64,000 nt of DNA from Legionella rubrilucens (GTDB lineage: Bacteria; Pseudomonadota; Gammaproteobacteria; Legionellales; Legionellaceae). Below are positions 46,594 through 56,211 of the stretch, in pieces. A program made the translations under genes and the position numbers. The notes under the pieces are model-generated. The model searched no databases, was not told the DNA's origin, and worked only from the letters and a program-made list of their open reading frames with translations. Within the stretch, counting starts at the first letter, position 1. Each line of letters starts with the position of its first letter. Where the stretch lies: the NCBI RefSeq assembly GCF_001468125.1, contig NZ_LNYT01000007.1:709803-773802 (forward strand), written 5' to 3'.

Positions 46594-47604
46594 TCAATCC
46601 AGATGAATAGGTAAGCCAGTGGCCAGTGACTGCTTTGCTGCACTGGCTATGCGCAGGGCCTGAAGGCCATCCCAACCTGAAACCGGACTGGGCTTGCTTT
46701 CTTGCCAGGCCTCATGGAAGGCAAGCAGTTCCGCAATGAAGGCCTGTTGATACCGTTCCAGAAAAAAGAATTTGGGGTTGGCGGTGGTGGTTGAGTTTTG
46801 ACGGTAATGCTTTACCGTGTGCTTGGGTTGATTATCCGCAAGCAGCATGCCCTGTGAACCGAACGCCTCGATGCGTTGATCATAGCCATAGACGGCCTGA
46901 CGGCTGTTGTCAATAACCCCTAAAGCCCCATTGGCAAAACGAAGCTGGACAATGGCGGTGTCCACATCCTTGCAGGCTTCAAAATCCGGATCGATCAACA
47001 CCGCGCCGCTGGCATAAACCTCCACAACCTCGGAGGATGTTAAAAAACGCGCCATGTCAAAATCATGAATGGTCATGTCCATAAACAAACCGCCGCAAGT
47101 GGCGGCATAACCCTTGGGTGGGCATACTGGATCACGGGACGAAATGCGCACAATCTGCAATGAGCCGATATCACCGGCTTTAATCTGGGCCTGCAGAGTG
47201 GAAAAGCTGTGATCGAAGCGGCGGTTAAAACCGAGCTGCAAGAGGCTATTATTCGATTCAATAACTGCTAAGGCGTCTTGAATCGACTCCTCGGTAAGCC
47301 CCATGGGTTTCTCACAAAAAACAGCTTTGCCCGCCGTACTCGCGGCTTTAATCTGCTCGATGTGAAGCGAGGAGGGGGATGCAATCAGGATGGCGTCAAT
47401 GTCCTCACGCTCAATGAGTTCACGACTATCTTCGCTGATGGGAATTTGCAGTCTTTGAGCCCAGGATCTGTCCATAGCGGGATCGGCCATGGCAGTTAAT
47501 TGAAACTGCGGCAGGTGAAATTGAATGTTTTCTGCGTGCAGACGGCCAATGCGCCCAGCGCCAAGGATACCGAGGCGACAGCGTTTATAAGATAAATGAG
47601 TCAT
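46594..47604 (-). CDS. iolG: Inositol 2-dehydrogenase IolG
   Basis: IolG oxidises myo-inositol to 2-keto-myo-inositol with NAD. The 336-residue GFO/IDH/MocA-type protein has the dinucleotide motif LGILGAGRIGRLHAENI, the EKP motif (VFCEKPMGL) and GGLFMDMTIHDFDMARFL with the catalytic Asp/His. Its ATG overlaps the transporter stop by four bases. It follows the transporter gene and precedes iolCB by seven bases. Confidence 0.93.
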   Translation of the reverse strand: MTHLSYKRCRLGILGAGRIGRLHAENIQFHLPQFQLTAMADPAMDRSWAQRLQIPISEDSRELIEREDIDAILIASPSSLHIEQIKAASTAGKAVFCEKPMGLTEESIQDALAVIESNNSLLQLGFNRRFDHSFSTLQAQIKAGDIGSLQIVRISSRDPVCPPKGYAATCGGLFMDMTIHDFDMARFLTSSEVVEVYASGAVLIDPDFEACKDVDTAIVQLRFANGALGVIDNSRQAVYGYDQRIEAFGSQGMLLADNQPKHTVKHYRQNSTTTANPKFFFLERYQQAFIAELLAFHEAWQESKPSPVSGWDGLQALRIASAAKQSLATGLPIHLD

Positions 47605-49019
47605 GGTGTTTTTTCCAGAGTGAAGTCAAAGGGATTGTCCCTGTGCCGAAGCGGTTGGCCGATATCTCTGAGGTTCAAGCCTTTCGCCAGGTTGTCTTCA
47701 ATTTTTTCAAGACTGACGCCAGAGGTTTCGGGGACAAAAGAATAGGTGACAACAAAGGCTGTTAAACAAATGAGGGCAAAACCAAGAAAAACCGTGCTTT
47801 CACCAAAGCGTTCATAAGCCTGTAAAAATGAAATGGAGACCGCAAAATTCGCAGCCCATTGCATTAAAGTGGCAAAACTCATGGCCATTCCGCGGACGCG
47901 AGATGGATAAATTTCGGCAATGACAACCCAGAATAACGAGCCCAGGCTGATGCAATAGCCAATGACATACAGCGTCATGGACAGCAGCAGGAAAAATGGA
48001 GACGGGGCATGGGGAAGTGCAAAGAAAAGGCTTGCCGCCAGAAGGCTTAGACAGGCCAGGAAAGACCCGACCAGCAACAAAGACCGGCGCCCATAGCGAT
48101 CAATAAGACAGGCTGTTACCCCGGTAAAAATGAAATTAATCAGGCTGAGCCAGAACGTGGCAAGGATGGCGTTTCTAACGGGAATGAAGCCTGCGTCATG
48201 AAAAATCATCGGCCCATAAAACAGGATGGCGTTAATGCCTGAAAACTGTTGGAAAATGCCGAGGCTGATTCCCAGCAGGACGAGTCCGGCAAGCGGTCGT
48301 TTGAACAGGGCCAAAGGATTGGCTTCTGAAGGACTCCGTTGTTTTTTTATTTCCTCTAACTCCAAGGCTGTTTCCGTGGTATGACGGCGAATCCGCTTCA
48401 AAGCCTCCCGGGCTTTTTCTTCCCCGTGATGTTGTATTAACCAGCGGGGGGAGTGGGGGATAAAAAACAAGCCAAGAAATAACACCAGGGCAGGAAGAAT
48501 ACCGATGGCTAATAACAGCCGCCAACTGGAGGACGAGGCATCATGGAGAAAATAACCAAGGAGGTAGGCTACGGCCTGGCCGGAGGTGATGGCAAGGCCA
48601 TTCATTAACACAAGGGCTCCGCGTTTACTCTTAGGCGCCATTTCAGCAATGTAAAGCGGTGCCGCATAAGAGGCTACGCCAATGCAGAGTCCGATTAAAA
48701 GACGACCGGCCAGCAACGCCGTCAGGGTATGAGCGTCTGCACAAATCAGCGTGCCCGCAATAAACAGCAGGGCCACGGCTTTAAGCAGGGAACGGCGGCT
48801 TATGCGATCGGCGACAAGGCCGCTTAGAGGGATACCGCAGACTGAGCCGAACAAGCTGGCACTGACGACCTGTGACCATTGCCAGGTGCTTAAGGATAAT
48901 TGCGCTGAAACCTGATCGTGAATGTCCGCGACGACACTGGAATCAAAACCGAAAAGAAAACCGGACAGGCCCGCAATGGCAGCAACGAGTACAACAAAAC
49001 GATTAATCCCATGGTTCAT
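47601..49019 (-). CDS. iolT: MFS sugar/inositol transporter (IolT-like)
   Basis: The protein is a 12-helix sugar-porter-family transporter. Signatures are GFDSSVVADIHDQV in place of the usual first-loop motif, DRISRRSLLKAV, YIAEMAPKSKRGALV, IPHSPRWLIQHH, QQFSGINAILFYGP and VPETSGVSLEKIEDNL. As first gene of the inositol operon it most likely imports myo-inositol. The ATG at 49019 (472 residues) gives the usual short N-terminus but has an AGGA 14 bases upstream; a GTG at 49091 is open but adds 24 unrelated residues. The region 49020-49160 must contain its promoter. Confidence 0.88.
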   Translation of the reverse strand: MNHGINRFVVLVAAIAGLSGFLFGFDSSVVADIHDQVSAQLSLSTWQWSQVVSASLFGSVCGIPLSGLVADRISRRSLLKAVALLFIAGTLICADAHTLTALLAGRLLIGLCIGVASYAAPLYIAEMAPKSKRGALVLMNGLAITSGQAVAYLLGYFLHDASSSSWRLLLAIGILPALVLFLGLFFIPHSPRWLIQHHGEEKAREALKRIRRHTTETALELEEIKKQRSPSEANPLALFKRPLAGLVLLGISLGIFQQFSGINAILFYGPMIFHDAGFIPVRNAILATFWLSLINFIFTGVTACLIDRYGRRSLLLVGSFLACLSLLAASLFFALPHAPSPFFLLLSMTLYVIGYCISLGSLFWVVIAEIYPSRVRGMAMSFATLMQWAANFAVSISFLQAYERFGESTVFLGFALICLTAFVVTYSFVPETSGVSLEKIEDNLAKGLNLRDIGQPLRHRDNPFDFTLEKTP

Positions 49020-49160
49020 GGCGATGGCATAAGTCCTTTTAATTTTTCCGCTGCCAATGCTATCACTGTCGTGTAAAATCGTAAATGCCACGCTTGTTTA
49101 GGCGGTTAATCTCCTGTAATTTAAAAAGATTATTAAATGGCGTGAGGACCGTTTTTAACC

Positions 49161-50861
49161 ATGCGCAAATTGCTCGCCACCTTGTTATTTCCTGCTTTCT
49201 TGTTGCCGCAGTCCGCGTTGTCTTACAGCATGCGTCATGCCAGCAAGCCCTTTGTCCCGATGGTTGATAATCAGGCTTTCCGTGATGAAATCATCAATTA
49301 CGTGCGCGGTATTGCCATCAATCAAATCAAACAGGCTCCTTTGCAAAACCTGCAGACGCTTGATGCCACCTGGAATAACTCCTACCAGAAATCCGACTGG
49401 AGTGTGCATGTCAGTCTTTATCACCTCGGTAACAAGGTGGGCGAGGGGGCAAGCCATGGATCAAGTCTTGCGGAGGTTTTAAAAAAAGCGACGGACATGT
49501 CGCTGAAACCGCAACCGACTGATCGCCTGAATGAAGAGGAATTAAACCATTACCGCTTCAAAGTGGCCTTTGATTATTACCCTGCACGCCGGTATTCCTT
49601 TATTGAATACGGCGAAAAGGGTCTTGAATTAACCGGCAGCCGCGTGGCCGTCCGCACGATGACTGCGGACTCCCTGAAAGAGCAGATCAAAAACAGCGAA
49701 GCGTATTTACTGAAAACCATGCACCCGCAATTGCATGGCTTTTTCAAATTTTATAATGCCGGGAAGGACAAACAGCAGGAATTGTTGCGTACCATTTACT
49801 CCTCCTCCAGTTTATACACCCTGCTGATGCTTTATCGTGCTCACCCGGATCAGCACTTGTCGGCGCAGTTTAAACCCATTGCTGATTTTATTCTTTCCAA
49901 TCAGGTAAAAGACGGGCCTCATGCCGGGGGGTTTTACTACGGTTACAATCCCGAAACCCAAAAAAAATCCTGTCGCGTAGTGGTCGGTACCACGTCAAAA
50001 ACCATTTTTACCCTGCTTGAGCTCAACCAGTTTTATCCCAATGAGCCCCGGTACCTCGCCGCGGCTAAACAAGCCGGCGATTGGCTGTTGACCCGGGTAA
50101 ATCAGGACGGTACCGTCATGCCTGTCGCCAGTTGCACCAGTGGCCAATGGAAAGACAGTAACAAACAGTCTTTCCTTTATTCCGGTCAGGCGCTGTCAGC
50201 GCTTTCAAGACTTTACGGGATCACGCATGATCAACGTTACCATCAGGGTGCTTTAAAAATTGCCGGGCAATTTTTAAAGCAATTACAGACACAGGGTTTC
50301 ATCGTCGGTGATGATTACCGACCGGCCAACTCCATTTCATCAAGCTGGGTGATGATGTCGCTGATTGATCTGGCTAAAGTGGACAACAACCCGGTCTACC
50401 GCAAAACCATTGATGACATTGCCAAAGCCATTCTGGCACGGCAGATTACGGATAAAAATGACATTTACAGTAATGGACGCTACCTCGACGCGATGACGAC
50501 CAGTGGTAATGGCTGGATTAATGAAGTCATGGGCGTGCTTTATCAATTCTGCACCCAACAGGGTGGTAGTCAATGTCAGCGTTACCAGGAGGCCATGATC
50601 CTGACCAGCCGTTGGTTATTACAGAATGCCTATACGCCGCAGAATACGTACAATGTTAAAAACCCTGAACGGGCAATGGGTGGATTTATTACCAATTTCA
50701 CCACACGCACAGTCCGCACCGATGCAGTCTGCCACGGTGTGAACAGTTTGATTATGCTGCTTGCAAGTACGGGTAATGACAACAAGCCACTGATTAACTT
50801 ACCGGAAAGACCTTTAATCGAGATACTTCCGTTATTGCGCGCAGGCAATGGGTTTCTATGA
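49161..50861 (+). CDS. Secreted alpha/alpha-toroid protein, possible glycan-active enzyme
   Basis: The 566-residue protein has a clear signal peptide (KLLATLLFPAFLLPQSALS). Residues about 30-180 form a mixed domain (WSVHVSLYHLGNKVGEGASHG) that I cannot place. Residues about 190-540 show repeated helix pairs of six-hairpin-glycosidase or C5-epimerase type, including KPIADFILSNQVKDGPHAGG, YLAAAKQAGDWLLTRVNQDG, FLYSGQALSALSRLY and TDAVCHGVNSLIMLL. No catalytic pair can be assigned with certainty. Its end overlaps the next gene by four bases, and it is divergent from the inositol operon. Confidence 0.6.
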   Translation: MRKLLATLLFPAFLLPQSALSYSMRHASKPFVPMVDNQAFRDEIINYVRGIAINQIKQAPLQNLQTLDATWNNSYQKSDWSVHVSLYHLGNKVGEGASHGSSLAEVLKKATDMSLKPQPTDRLNEEELNHYRFKVAFDYYPARRYSFIEYGEKGLELTGSRVAVRTMTADSLKEQIKNSEAYLLKTMHPQLHGFFKFYNAGKDKQQELLRTIYSSSSLYTLLMLYRAHPDQHLSAQFKPIADFILSNQVKDGPHAGGFYYGYNPETQKKSCRVVVGTTSKTIFTLLELNQFYPNEPRYLAAAKQAGDWLLTRVNQDGTVMPVASCTSGQWKDSNKQSFLYSGQALSALSRLYGITHDQRYHQGALKIAGQFLKQLQTQGFIVGDDYRPANSISSSWVMMSLIDLAKVDNNPVYRKTIDDIAKAILARQITDKNDIYSNGRYLDAMTTSGNGWINEVMGVLYQFCTQQGGSQCQRYQEAMILTSRWLLQNAYTPQNTYNVKNPERAMGGFITNFTTRTVRTDAVCHGVNSLIMLLASTGNDNKPLINLPERPLIEILPLLRAGNGFL

Positions 50862-51496
50862 GCGAACAAAGCAATAAAGACAAGGTGTATGAGTCTTACG
50901 ATAAAATCGTCGATTGGTATGACGCGCACCGCAGCCGCGAACTGTTTGAAAAACCTTATCTCGATGCGGTTTGTGATGACATACGGCGCAGCAGTAAAAA
51001 GATACTGGATTTAGGCTGCGGAACCGGCGAGCCTATCGCACGCCATTTCATTGAACAGGGGTTTGCCATTACCGGCGTGGACGCATCAGTCAAAATGATT
51101 GAACTGGCAAGGCAGCGTTTTCCTGAGCAGCGTTTTATTGTCGATGACATGCGAACGCTGGAACTTGGTGAAACGTTTGATGCCATCCTTGCGTGGCACA
51201 GCTTTTTTCATTTGCCGCCGGATGATCAACGCGCCATGTTCAAGGTGTTTGAAAATCATCTCCATGTCGGCGGCGTCTTGCTTTTTACGACAGGACCTTC
51301 GGAAGGCGAGGTCTGGAGCGACAATGGCGGGCAGAATCTCTACCATGCCTCGTTAAGCCTGGCGGAATATCAATACCTGCTGGCACTGCATCATTTTACC
51401 GTACTGACGCACAAAGTCGCTGATCCGGATTGTGGCGGCGCCACCGTTTGGCTTGTGAAGTACACGCACAAGCCAATCCATTACGCTGATCATTGA
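50858..51496 (+). CDS. Class I SAM-dependent methyltransferase
   Basis: The 212-residue protein has motif I ILDLGCGTGEPIARH, motif II ITGVDASVKMI and post-motif DAILAWHSFFHLPPDDQR, as in small-molecule methyltransferases. It starts inside the last codons of the secreted toroid protein (ATGA overlap), so the two are co-translated although one is exported and the other cytoplasmic. The substrate is unknown. Confidence 0.78.
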   Translation: MSEQSNKDKVYESYDKIVDWYDAHRSRELFEKPYLDAVCDDIRRSSKKILDLGCGTGEPIARHFIEQGFAITGVDASVKMIELARQRFPEQRFIVDDMRTLELGETFDAILAWHSFFHLPPDDQRAMFKVFENHLHVGGVLLFTTGPSEGEVWSDNGGQNLYHASLSLAEYQYLLALHHFTVLTHKVADPDCGGATVWLVKYTHKPIHYADH

Positions 51497-51511
51497 GTGT
51501 CGTAAAGGCTT

Positions 51512-51970
51512 TCAAGGTTTGTATTGTATTGTATTGAGATCATAACCTGTATAAAATTTGTTTTTTGTTGCCTGCGACTCCGGCGGATAAATTAAATTAT
51601 CAGCATGGTAACCGTGTTCTGATAAAAAAGAGGCTAAAAGCACGCCGCCAGATTCACTCAGATTGTCTTTGGATACTTTTTGGCATTGCATGGCGACTGT
51701 TTTGGCCGCATCGAGATCGGAAGGCGCATGGTCCCATAGCGTTCCGTTAAAGCACAGGCGTTGGTGTTGGATTTTTTTAGACTCAGGATTATAGTAAGTG
51801 ATGGAGAGAAGGCCGTCGACGCTGCTTTCCCGGATTAGCCAGGGTGACGAAAATTTGTCCGTTTTATTTGCAATGATGGTTTGTGCTCTTTCCCAATCAA
51901 GCATGGTGTAAATGTAACTGGAGTTGTTCTTGTTCGATTCAGGTTTAAAAAGACCCTGTTTAGTTAGCAT
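51512..51970 (-). CDS. SH2-domain-like protein, candidate effector
   Basis: The 152-residue protein contains an SH2-like core. LDWERAQTIIA corresponds to helix A. WLIRESS matches the FLVRES motif with R47 at the phosphotyrosine-binding position (beta B5). LLSITYYNPESKKIQHQRL matches strands C and D, including H69 at the beta-D4 position (canonical VKHYRI). The C-terminal part (LLASFLSEHGYHADNLIYPP) is longer than in animal SH2 domains. No signal peptide or membrane helix is seen. The gene and flanks look more AT-rich than their neighbours. Legionella species are known to encode phosphotyrosine-binding SH2 proteins delivered to host cells; delivery of this one is inferred. Confidence 0.65.
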   Translation of the reverse strand: MLTKQGLFKPESNKNNSSYIYTMLDWERAQTIIANKTDKFSSPWLIRESSVDGLLSITYYNPESKKIQHQRLCFNGTLWDHAPSDLDAAKTVAMQCQKVSKDNLSESGGVLLASFLSEHGYHADNLIYPPESQATKNKFYTGYDLNTIQYKP

Positions 51971-52105
51971 TACTGTCTCCTTAGGTTAGAATAGCCCATG
52001 TTACTCCTTTTCATGAATCAGTAAATATTTTTTACAAATTTTTCGCTGCATGTACTAAATGATGACAAAGACTGCACAATGAAATTCCCAATCCGGTTTT
52101 AGCAG

Positions 52106-52133
52106 TTGACGCAAACCACCAGTATTGTACAAT
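52106..52133 (+). promoter_or_regulatory. Sigma-70 promoter of the zwf operon with overlapping palindrome
   Basis: TTGACG (52106-52111) and TACAAT (52128-52133) are separated by 16 bases, about 75 bases before the zwf start. The -10 box lies inside a perfect ten-base palindrome ATTGTACAAT (52124-52133), a possible operator. An AGGAG lies at 52188-52192. Confidence 0.65.
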
Positions 52134-52206
52134 CCGGACAATTCCGCGGAGGAACAAGCGGTTATTGTCCCCGAAACTTGTATTATCAGGAGTGTAATCA
52201 GGGTTC

Positions 52207-53676
52207 ATGATGCCAACGACAACCGACCATAACGCCTGTGATTTGATCCTGTTCGGCACTTTGGGCGATCTTGCCCGACGCAAACTGCTTCCTGCACTGT
52301 ATCAACTGGAAAAAGCAAATCTTTTGGCAACGGAGACGCGACTGATTGGTTGTGCGCGTGAGGCCTTAAGCGATGATCAATACGGCCAATTTTTAAAAAC
52401 CAATTTCGAACGTTTTGTTGATGAATCAATCGATGAAACCGTGTTGCAGCGGTTGCAGCAACGCAGTCGTTATGTGCAAATGGATTTAAGCCAGGCCGCC
52501 GATTACCGAAAACTCCTCGATGCCGTATCTCCCGGACAACGTATTCCAGTCAGTTATCTGGCAGTACCGCCTTCGCTGTTTGGGGCAATCAGCCAGGGTT
52601 TGGCCAGTGTGGGGCTGGCTGAGGGAGCCGCTCGCATTGTGCTGGAAAAGCCCATTGGTCATGATCTGGCGAGTTCCGTCGCGATAAACAACCAGGTATC
52701 CCATTATTTTAATGAAAATCAGATTTATCGTATTGATCATTATCTTGGCAAGGAAACCGTATTAAATTTATTGGTGCTGCGTTTTGCCAATTTTATTTTC
52801 TCATCGAATTGGGATCGTACCGCCATCGATCACGTGCAAATCACTGTCGCCGAAGAAGTCGGGGTGGAGGGACGTTGGGGTTATTATGATGACGCGGGTC
52901 AAATGCGGGACATGGTGCAAAACCATTTGTTGCAGATTCTGTCCCTGATTGCCATGGAGCCGCCGGTGAGCCTTGATGCCGATAGCATTCGCGATGAAAA
53001 ATTAAAAGTGCTTAACGCATTACGCCCCATTAATCAGAGTAACGTGCTGGAAAACACCGTACGAGGCCAATACGTCAGTGGCATTCTTCGTAACCGTGCT
53101 GTTCCTGGTTATTTGCAGGAAGACGGCGCGCGCGCTGCGAGTACGACGGAAACCTTTGTCGCGCTGAAGGTCGCCATCGATAATTGGCGATGGTCAGGGG
53201 TTCCCTTTTACCTGCGTACCGGCAAGCGCATGGCAAAAAAACAAAGTGAAGTGGTGATTTATTTTAAACCGCAACCGCATAATATTTTTGCCGCAACCTG
53301 CCCCGCGTTAAACGCCAACAAACTGATTATCCGTTTACAGCCGGATGAGGGCGTTGAAATTCAAATCATGAATAAAATGCCGGGCCTGGGTGAAACCATG
53401 CAGCTTAAAGAAAGCCAGCTGGATTTAAGTTTTAATAAAACCTTTGAAACCCTGCGAATCGCCGACGCGTATGAACGCCTGTTACTTGAAGCCATGCTGG
53501 GGCATCAGTACCTGTTTGTCCGACGCGACGAGGTTGAGCAAGCCTGGCAATGGGTCGATGGCATTCTTAAAGCCTGGGACGAGTTCCAGATTCCACTTCA
53601 TACTTACTCCGCCGGATCGTTAGGACCTGAAGCGGCACAAACACTGCTGACGCGGCATCAACATCAATGGGATTAA
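52207..53676 (+). CDS. zwf: Glucose-6-phosphate 1-dehydrogenase
   Basis: Zwf oxidises glucose 6-phosphate to 6-phosphogluconolactone with NADP or NAD. The 489-residue protein has the coenzyme motif LFGTLGDLARRKLLPALYQL, the substrate/catalytic motif RIDHYLGKETVLNLL, and VPFYLRTGKRM. Two adjacent ATG codons (52207, 52210) can serve as start. It is the first gene of zwf-pgl-edd-glk-eda-transporter; pgl starts five bases after its stop. Confidence 0.97.
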   Translation: MMPTTTDHNACDLILFGTLGDLARRKLLPALYQLEKANLLATETRLIGCAREALSDDQYGQFLKTNFERFVDESIDETVLQRLQQRSRYVQMDLSQAADYRKLLDAVSPGQRIPVSYLAVPPSLFGAISQGLASVGLAEGAARIVLEKPIGHDLASSVAINNQVSHYFNENQIYRIDHYLGKETVLNLLVLRFANFIFSSNWDRTAIDHVQITVAEEVGVEGRWGYYDDAGQMRDMVQNHLLQILSLIAMEPPVSLDADSIRDEKLKVLNALRPINQSNVLENTVRGQYVSGILRNRAVPGYLQEDGARAASTTETFVALKVAIDNWRWSGVPFYLRTGKRMAKKQSEVVIYFKPQPHNIFAATCPALNANKLIIRLQPDEGVEIQIMNKMPGLGETMQLKESQLDLSFNKTFETLRIADAYERLLLEAMLGHQYLFVRRDEVEQAWQWVDGILKAWDEFQIPLHTYSAGSLGPEAAQTLLTRHQHQWD

Positions 53677-53680
53677 CAGG

Positions 53681-54370
53681 ATGCAATTAAATCATTTTAA
53701 TGATTCAACCGTATTAAACGAACAATTTGTCAACGAGATTACCGGGATCCTTGGCCAAGCCATTAAGGCGCGTGGACAGGCCTATCTGGTGGTTTCCGGA
53801 GGAAGTACGCCCAGAGCATTATTTCAGCGTTTAGCCCAGGCTGACCTGGATTGGCAGAAGGTCACCATCACCCTCTGTGATGAACGATGTGTGGCGCCTA
53901 CGGATCCGGACAGCAATGAAACCCTGGTGAGAAGCTACCTTCTCAAGCACCAGGCCGCCCATGCACAGTTTATCAGCCTCCATAGCGATAAACCGACACA
54001 GGACGAACGCCTGTTGGACATTGAAGACCGCCTCAAGACGTTGCCGATGTTTGATATCGTTATTCTGGGGATGGGCGAAGACGGGCACACCGCGTCCCTG
54101 TTTCCCTGCAGTGAACAAATTGAGGCGGGTCTTCATGATGAACGCCTTATTGTTTTAAACGTTGTGCCCAAAACAGCGCCCTATCCGCGGATTTCACTAA
54201 GTAAAAGCAGGCTGCTGAAAAGCCGGCATGTTTATCTTCATTTAGTTGGTGAAAGCAAACTGGCGGCGCTTAACCTGGCTTTAGCCTCAGACAGAGCCAC
54301 CGCCATGCCGATTCGGGCTTTTCTGCAACATGCTGGCACGGACGTGCAAGTGATGTTTGCCGCGCAATGA
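53681..54370 (+). CDS. pgl: 6-phosphogluconolactonase
   Basis: Pgl hydrolyses 6-phosphogluconolactone. The 229-residue protein is of the DevB/NagB-like type, with LVVSGGSTPRALFQRLA, ITLCDERCVAPTDPDSNE and ILGMGEDGHTASLFP containing the catalytic His. It is packed between zwf and edd with gaps of four and eight bases. Confidence 0.96.
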   Translation: MQLNHFNDSTVLNEQFVNEITGILGQAIKARGQAYLVVSGGSTPRALFQRLAQADLDWQKVTITLCDERCVAPTDPDSNETLVRSYLLKHQAAHAQFISLHSDKPTQDERLLDIEDRLKTLPMFDIVILGMGEDGHTASLFPCSEQIEAGLHDERLIVLNVVPKTAPYPRISLSKSRLLKSRHVYLHLVGESKLAALNLALASDRATAMPIRAFLQHAGTDVQVMFAAQ

Positions 54371-54378
54371 GGTGAGTC

Positions 54379-56211
54379 ATGCATCCAGTCATTCAACAGG
54401 TCACTGACCGAATCAACGAACGAAGCCTGAAAAGCCGCGAACAGTACTTAAAACATCTTGAGGCAGCACGCCTTAAAGGCCCGCAGCGCAAAGCGCTGCA
54501 TTGCGGTAACCTTGCCCATGGGTTTGCTGCCTGCAATGCTGAAGACAAGGGCGACATACGGGCCATGGTGAAACCCAACATTGCCATTGTGTCTTCTTAT
54601 AATGATCTACTCTCAGCCCATCAGCCTTATGCAGCTTATCCCTCGCTTATCAAGCTTGCGATCCGTGAAGCAGGGGGCGTGGCCCAATTTGCCGGCGGGG
54701 TGCCGGCCATGTGCGACGGTGTGACTCAGGGACAGCCAGGCATGGAGTTAAGTCTTCTAAGCCGTGATGTCATTGCCATGGCTACGGCAGTGAGTCTTTC
54801 GCACAACCTGTTTGACGGCGGATTGTTGCTGGGGATCTGCGATAAAATTGTACCGGGCCTGTTGATGGCGGCATTGGCTTTCGGCCATCTGCCTTTTCTT
54901 TTCGTACCCGCAGGCCCCATGCCCAGCGGCATTGCCAACAAAGAAAAGGCTAGGGTACGTCAGTTGTATGCGGAAGGACTGGTCAATGAAGAGGCTTTGC
55001 TGGACGTGGAAGCTGCGTCTTACCATAGTCCGGGGACCTGCACTTTTTATGGTACCGCCAATTCCAATCAGTTGGTCATGGAGATCATGGGCCTGCAGTT
55101 GCCTGGTTCTTCGTTTGTTCATCCGAATACCCCCCTGCGTCAGGAGTTAACACGCGCTGCTGCCCGCCGTGTTGTGCAGTTAACGGATTTGGGCAATGAC
55201 TACTTGCCTTTAGGACAATTAATAACCGCCGCTGTCGTGGTCAATGGCGTGGTGGGCCTGCTGGCTTCCGGCGGGTCCACGAACCATACCATGCATCTCA
55301 TTGCTATCGCGCGCCGAGCGGGCTTTGTGCTCAATTGGGACGATTTTGCTGATTTATCGACAGTAACGCCGCTTATTGCCAAAATTTATCCCAATGGTCA
55401 GGCCGATATTAACCATTTTCAACAGGCAGGCGGCATGGCTTACTTTATTCGGACACTGCTGGATGCCGGTTTACTGCATGAGGAAGTCGAAACGGTGGCT
55501 GGTTTTGGCTTGAGTCGGTACACCGAGCAACCCTTACTGGACGGGAATCAGTTGCAATGGGTCAGCGGCGTTAAGCATTCCCTTGATGAGCAGGTACTAA
55601 CCTCGGCTGAAACACCGTTCAAACCCCAGGGGGGATTACAGGTTTTAAGCGGCAACCTCGGCCGGGCTGTGATGAAAACCTCTTCGCTGGCTGACCATCA
55701 GGAGGTTATTGAGGCACCGGCCGCCGTTTTTGCCAGCCAGCATGAACTTGAAGCAGCGTTTAAAGCGGGTGAACTGAACAAAGATTGTGTGGTGGTTGTC
55801 CGCTTCCAGGGTCCAAAAGCCTGCGGCATGCCGGAATTGCATAAACTCACACCCATTCTTGGGGTATTGCAGGATAAGGGATATCGGGTGGCGCTGGTGA
55901 CGGATGGGCGTATGTCTGGTGCGTCCGGTAAAATACCGGCGGCTATTCATGTTACCCCCGAGGCAATGGATGGAGGGGTGATTGCCAAAATTCAAAATGG
56001 CGATCGCCTGCGTGTGGACGGCCGGGAAGGGGTTCTGCAACTGCTGGTCGGTGAAGACGAATTGGCTGGACGTTCGCTGCAGACAGGGGATTTATCCTCC
56101 TGTCATCATGGCATGGGACGGGAACTGTTCGGCAGCTTGAGAAGGCATTTCTCCGGTGCCGAAGAGGGCGCCTGCAGTCTGTTTGTGAGTGAGGATGATG
56201 GTCATGCTTAA
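54379..56211 (+). CDS. edd: 6-phosphogluconate dehydratase
   Basis: Edd dehydrates 6-phosphogluconate to KDPG using an iron-sulfur cluster. The 610-residue IlvD/Edd-family protein has [34 protein letters not shown] and [20 protein letters not shown] with the cluster cysteines, and the C-terminal [18 protein letters not shown]. It shares its last bases with glk. Confidence 0.97.
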   Translation: MHPVIQQVTDRINERSLKSREQYLKHLEAARLKGPQRKALHCGNLAHGFAACNAEDKGDIRAMVKPNIAIVSSYNDLLSAHQPYAAYPSLIKLAIREAGGVAQFAGGVPAMCDGVTQGQPGMELSLLSRDVIAMATAVSLSHNLFDGGLLLGICDKIVPGLLMAALAFGHLPFLFVPAGPMPSGIANKEKARVRQLYAEGLVNEEALLDVEAASYHSPGTCTFYGTANSNQLVMEIMGLQLPGSSFVHPNTPLRQELTRAAARRVVQLTDLGNDYLPLGQLITAAVVVNGVVGLLASGGSTNHTMHLIAIARRAGFVLNWDDFADLSTVTPLIAKIYPNGQADINHFQQAGGMAYFIRTLLDAGLLHEEVETVAGFGLSRYTEQPLLDGNQLQWVSGVKHSLDEQVLTSAETPFKPQGGLQVLSGNLGRAVMKTSSLADHQEVIEAPAAVFASQHELEAAFKAGELNKDCVVVVRFQGPKACGMPELHKLTPILGVLQDKGYRVALVTDGRMSGASGKIPAAIHVTPEAMDGGVIAKIQNGDRLRVDGREGVLQLLVGEDELAGRSLQTGDLSSCHHGMGRELFGSLRRHFSGAEEGACSLFVSEDDGHA

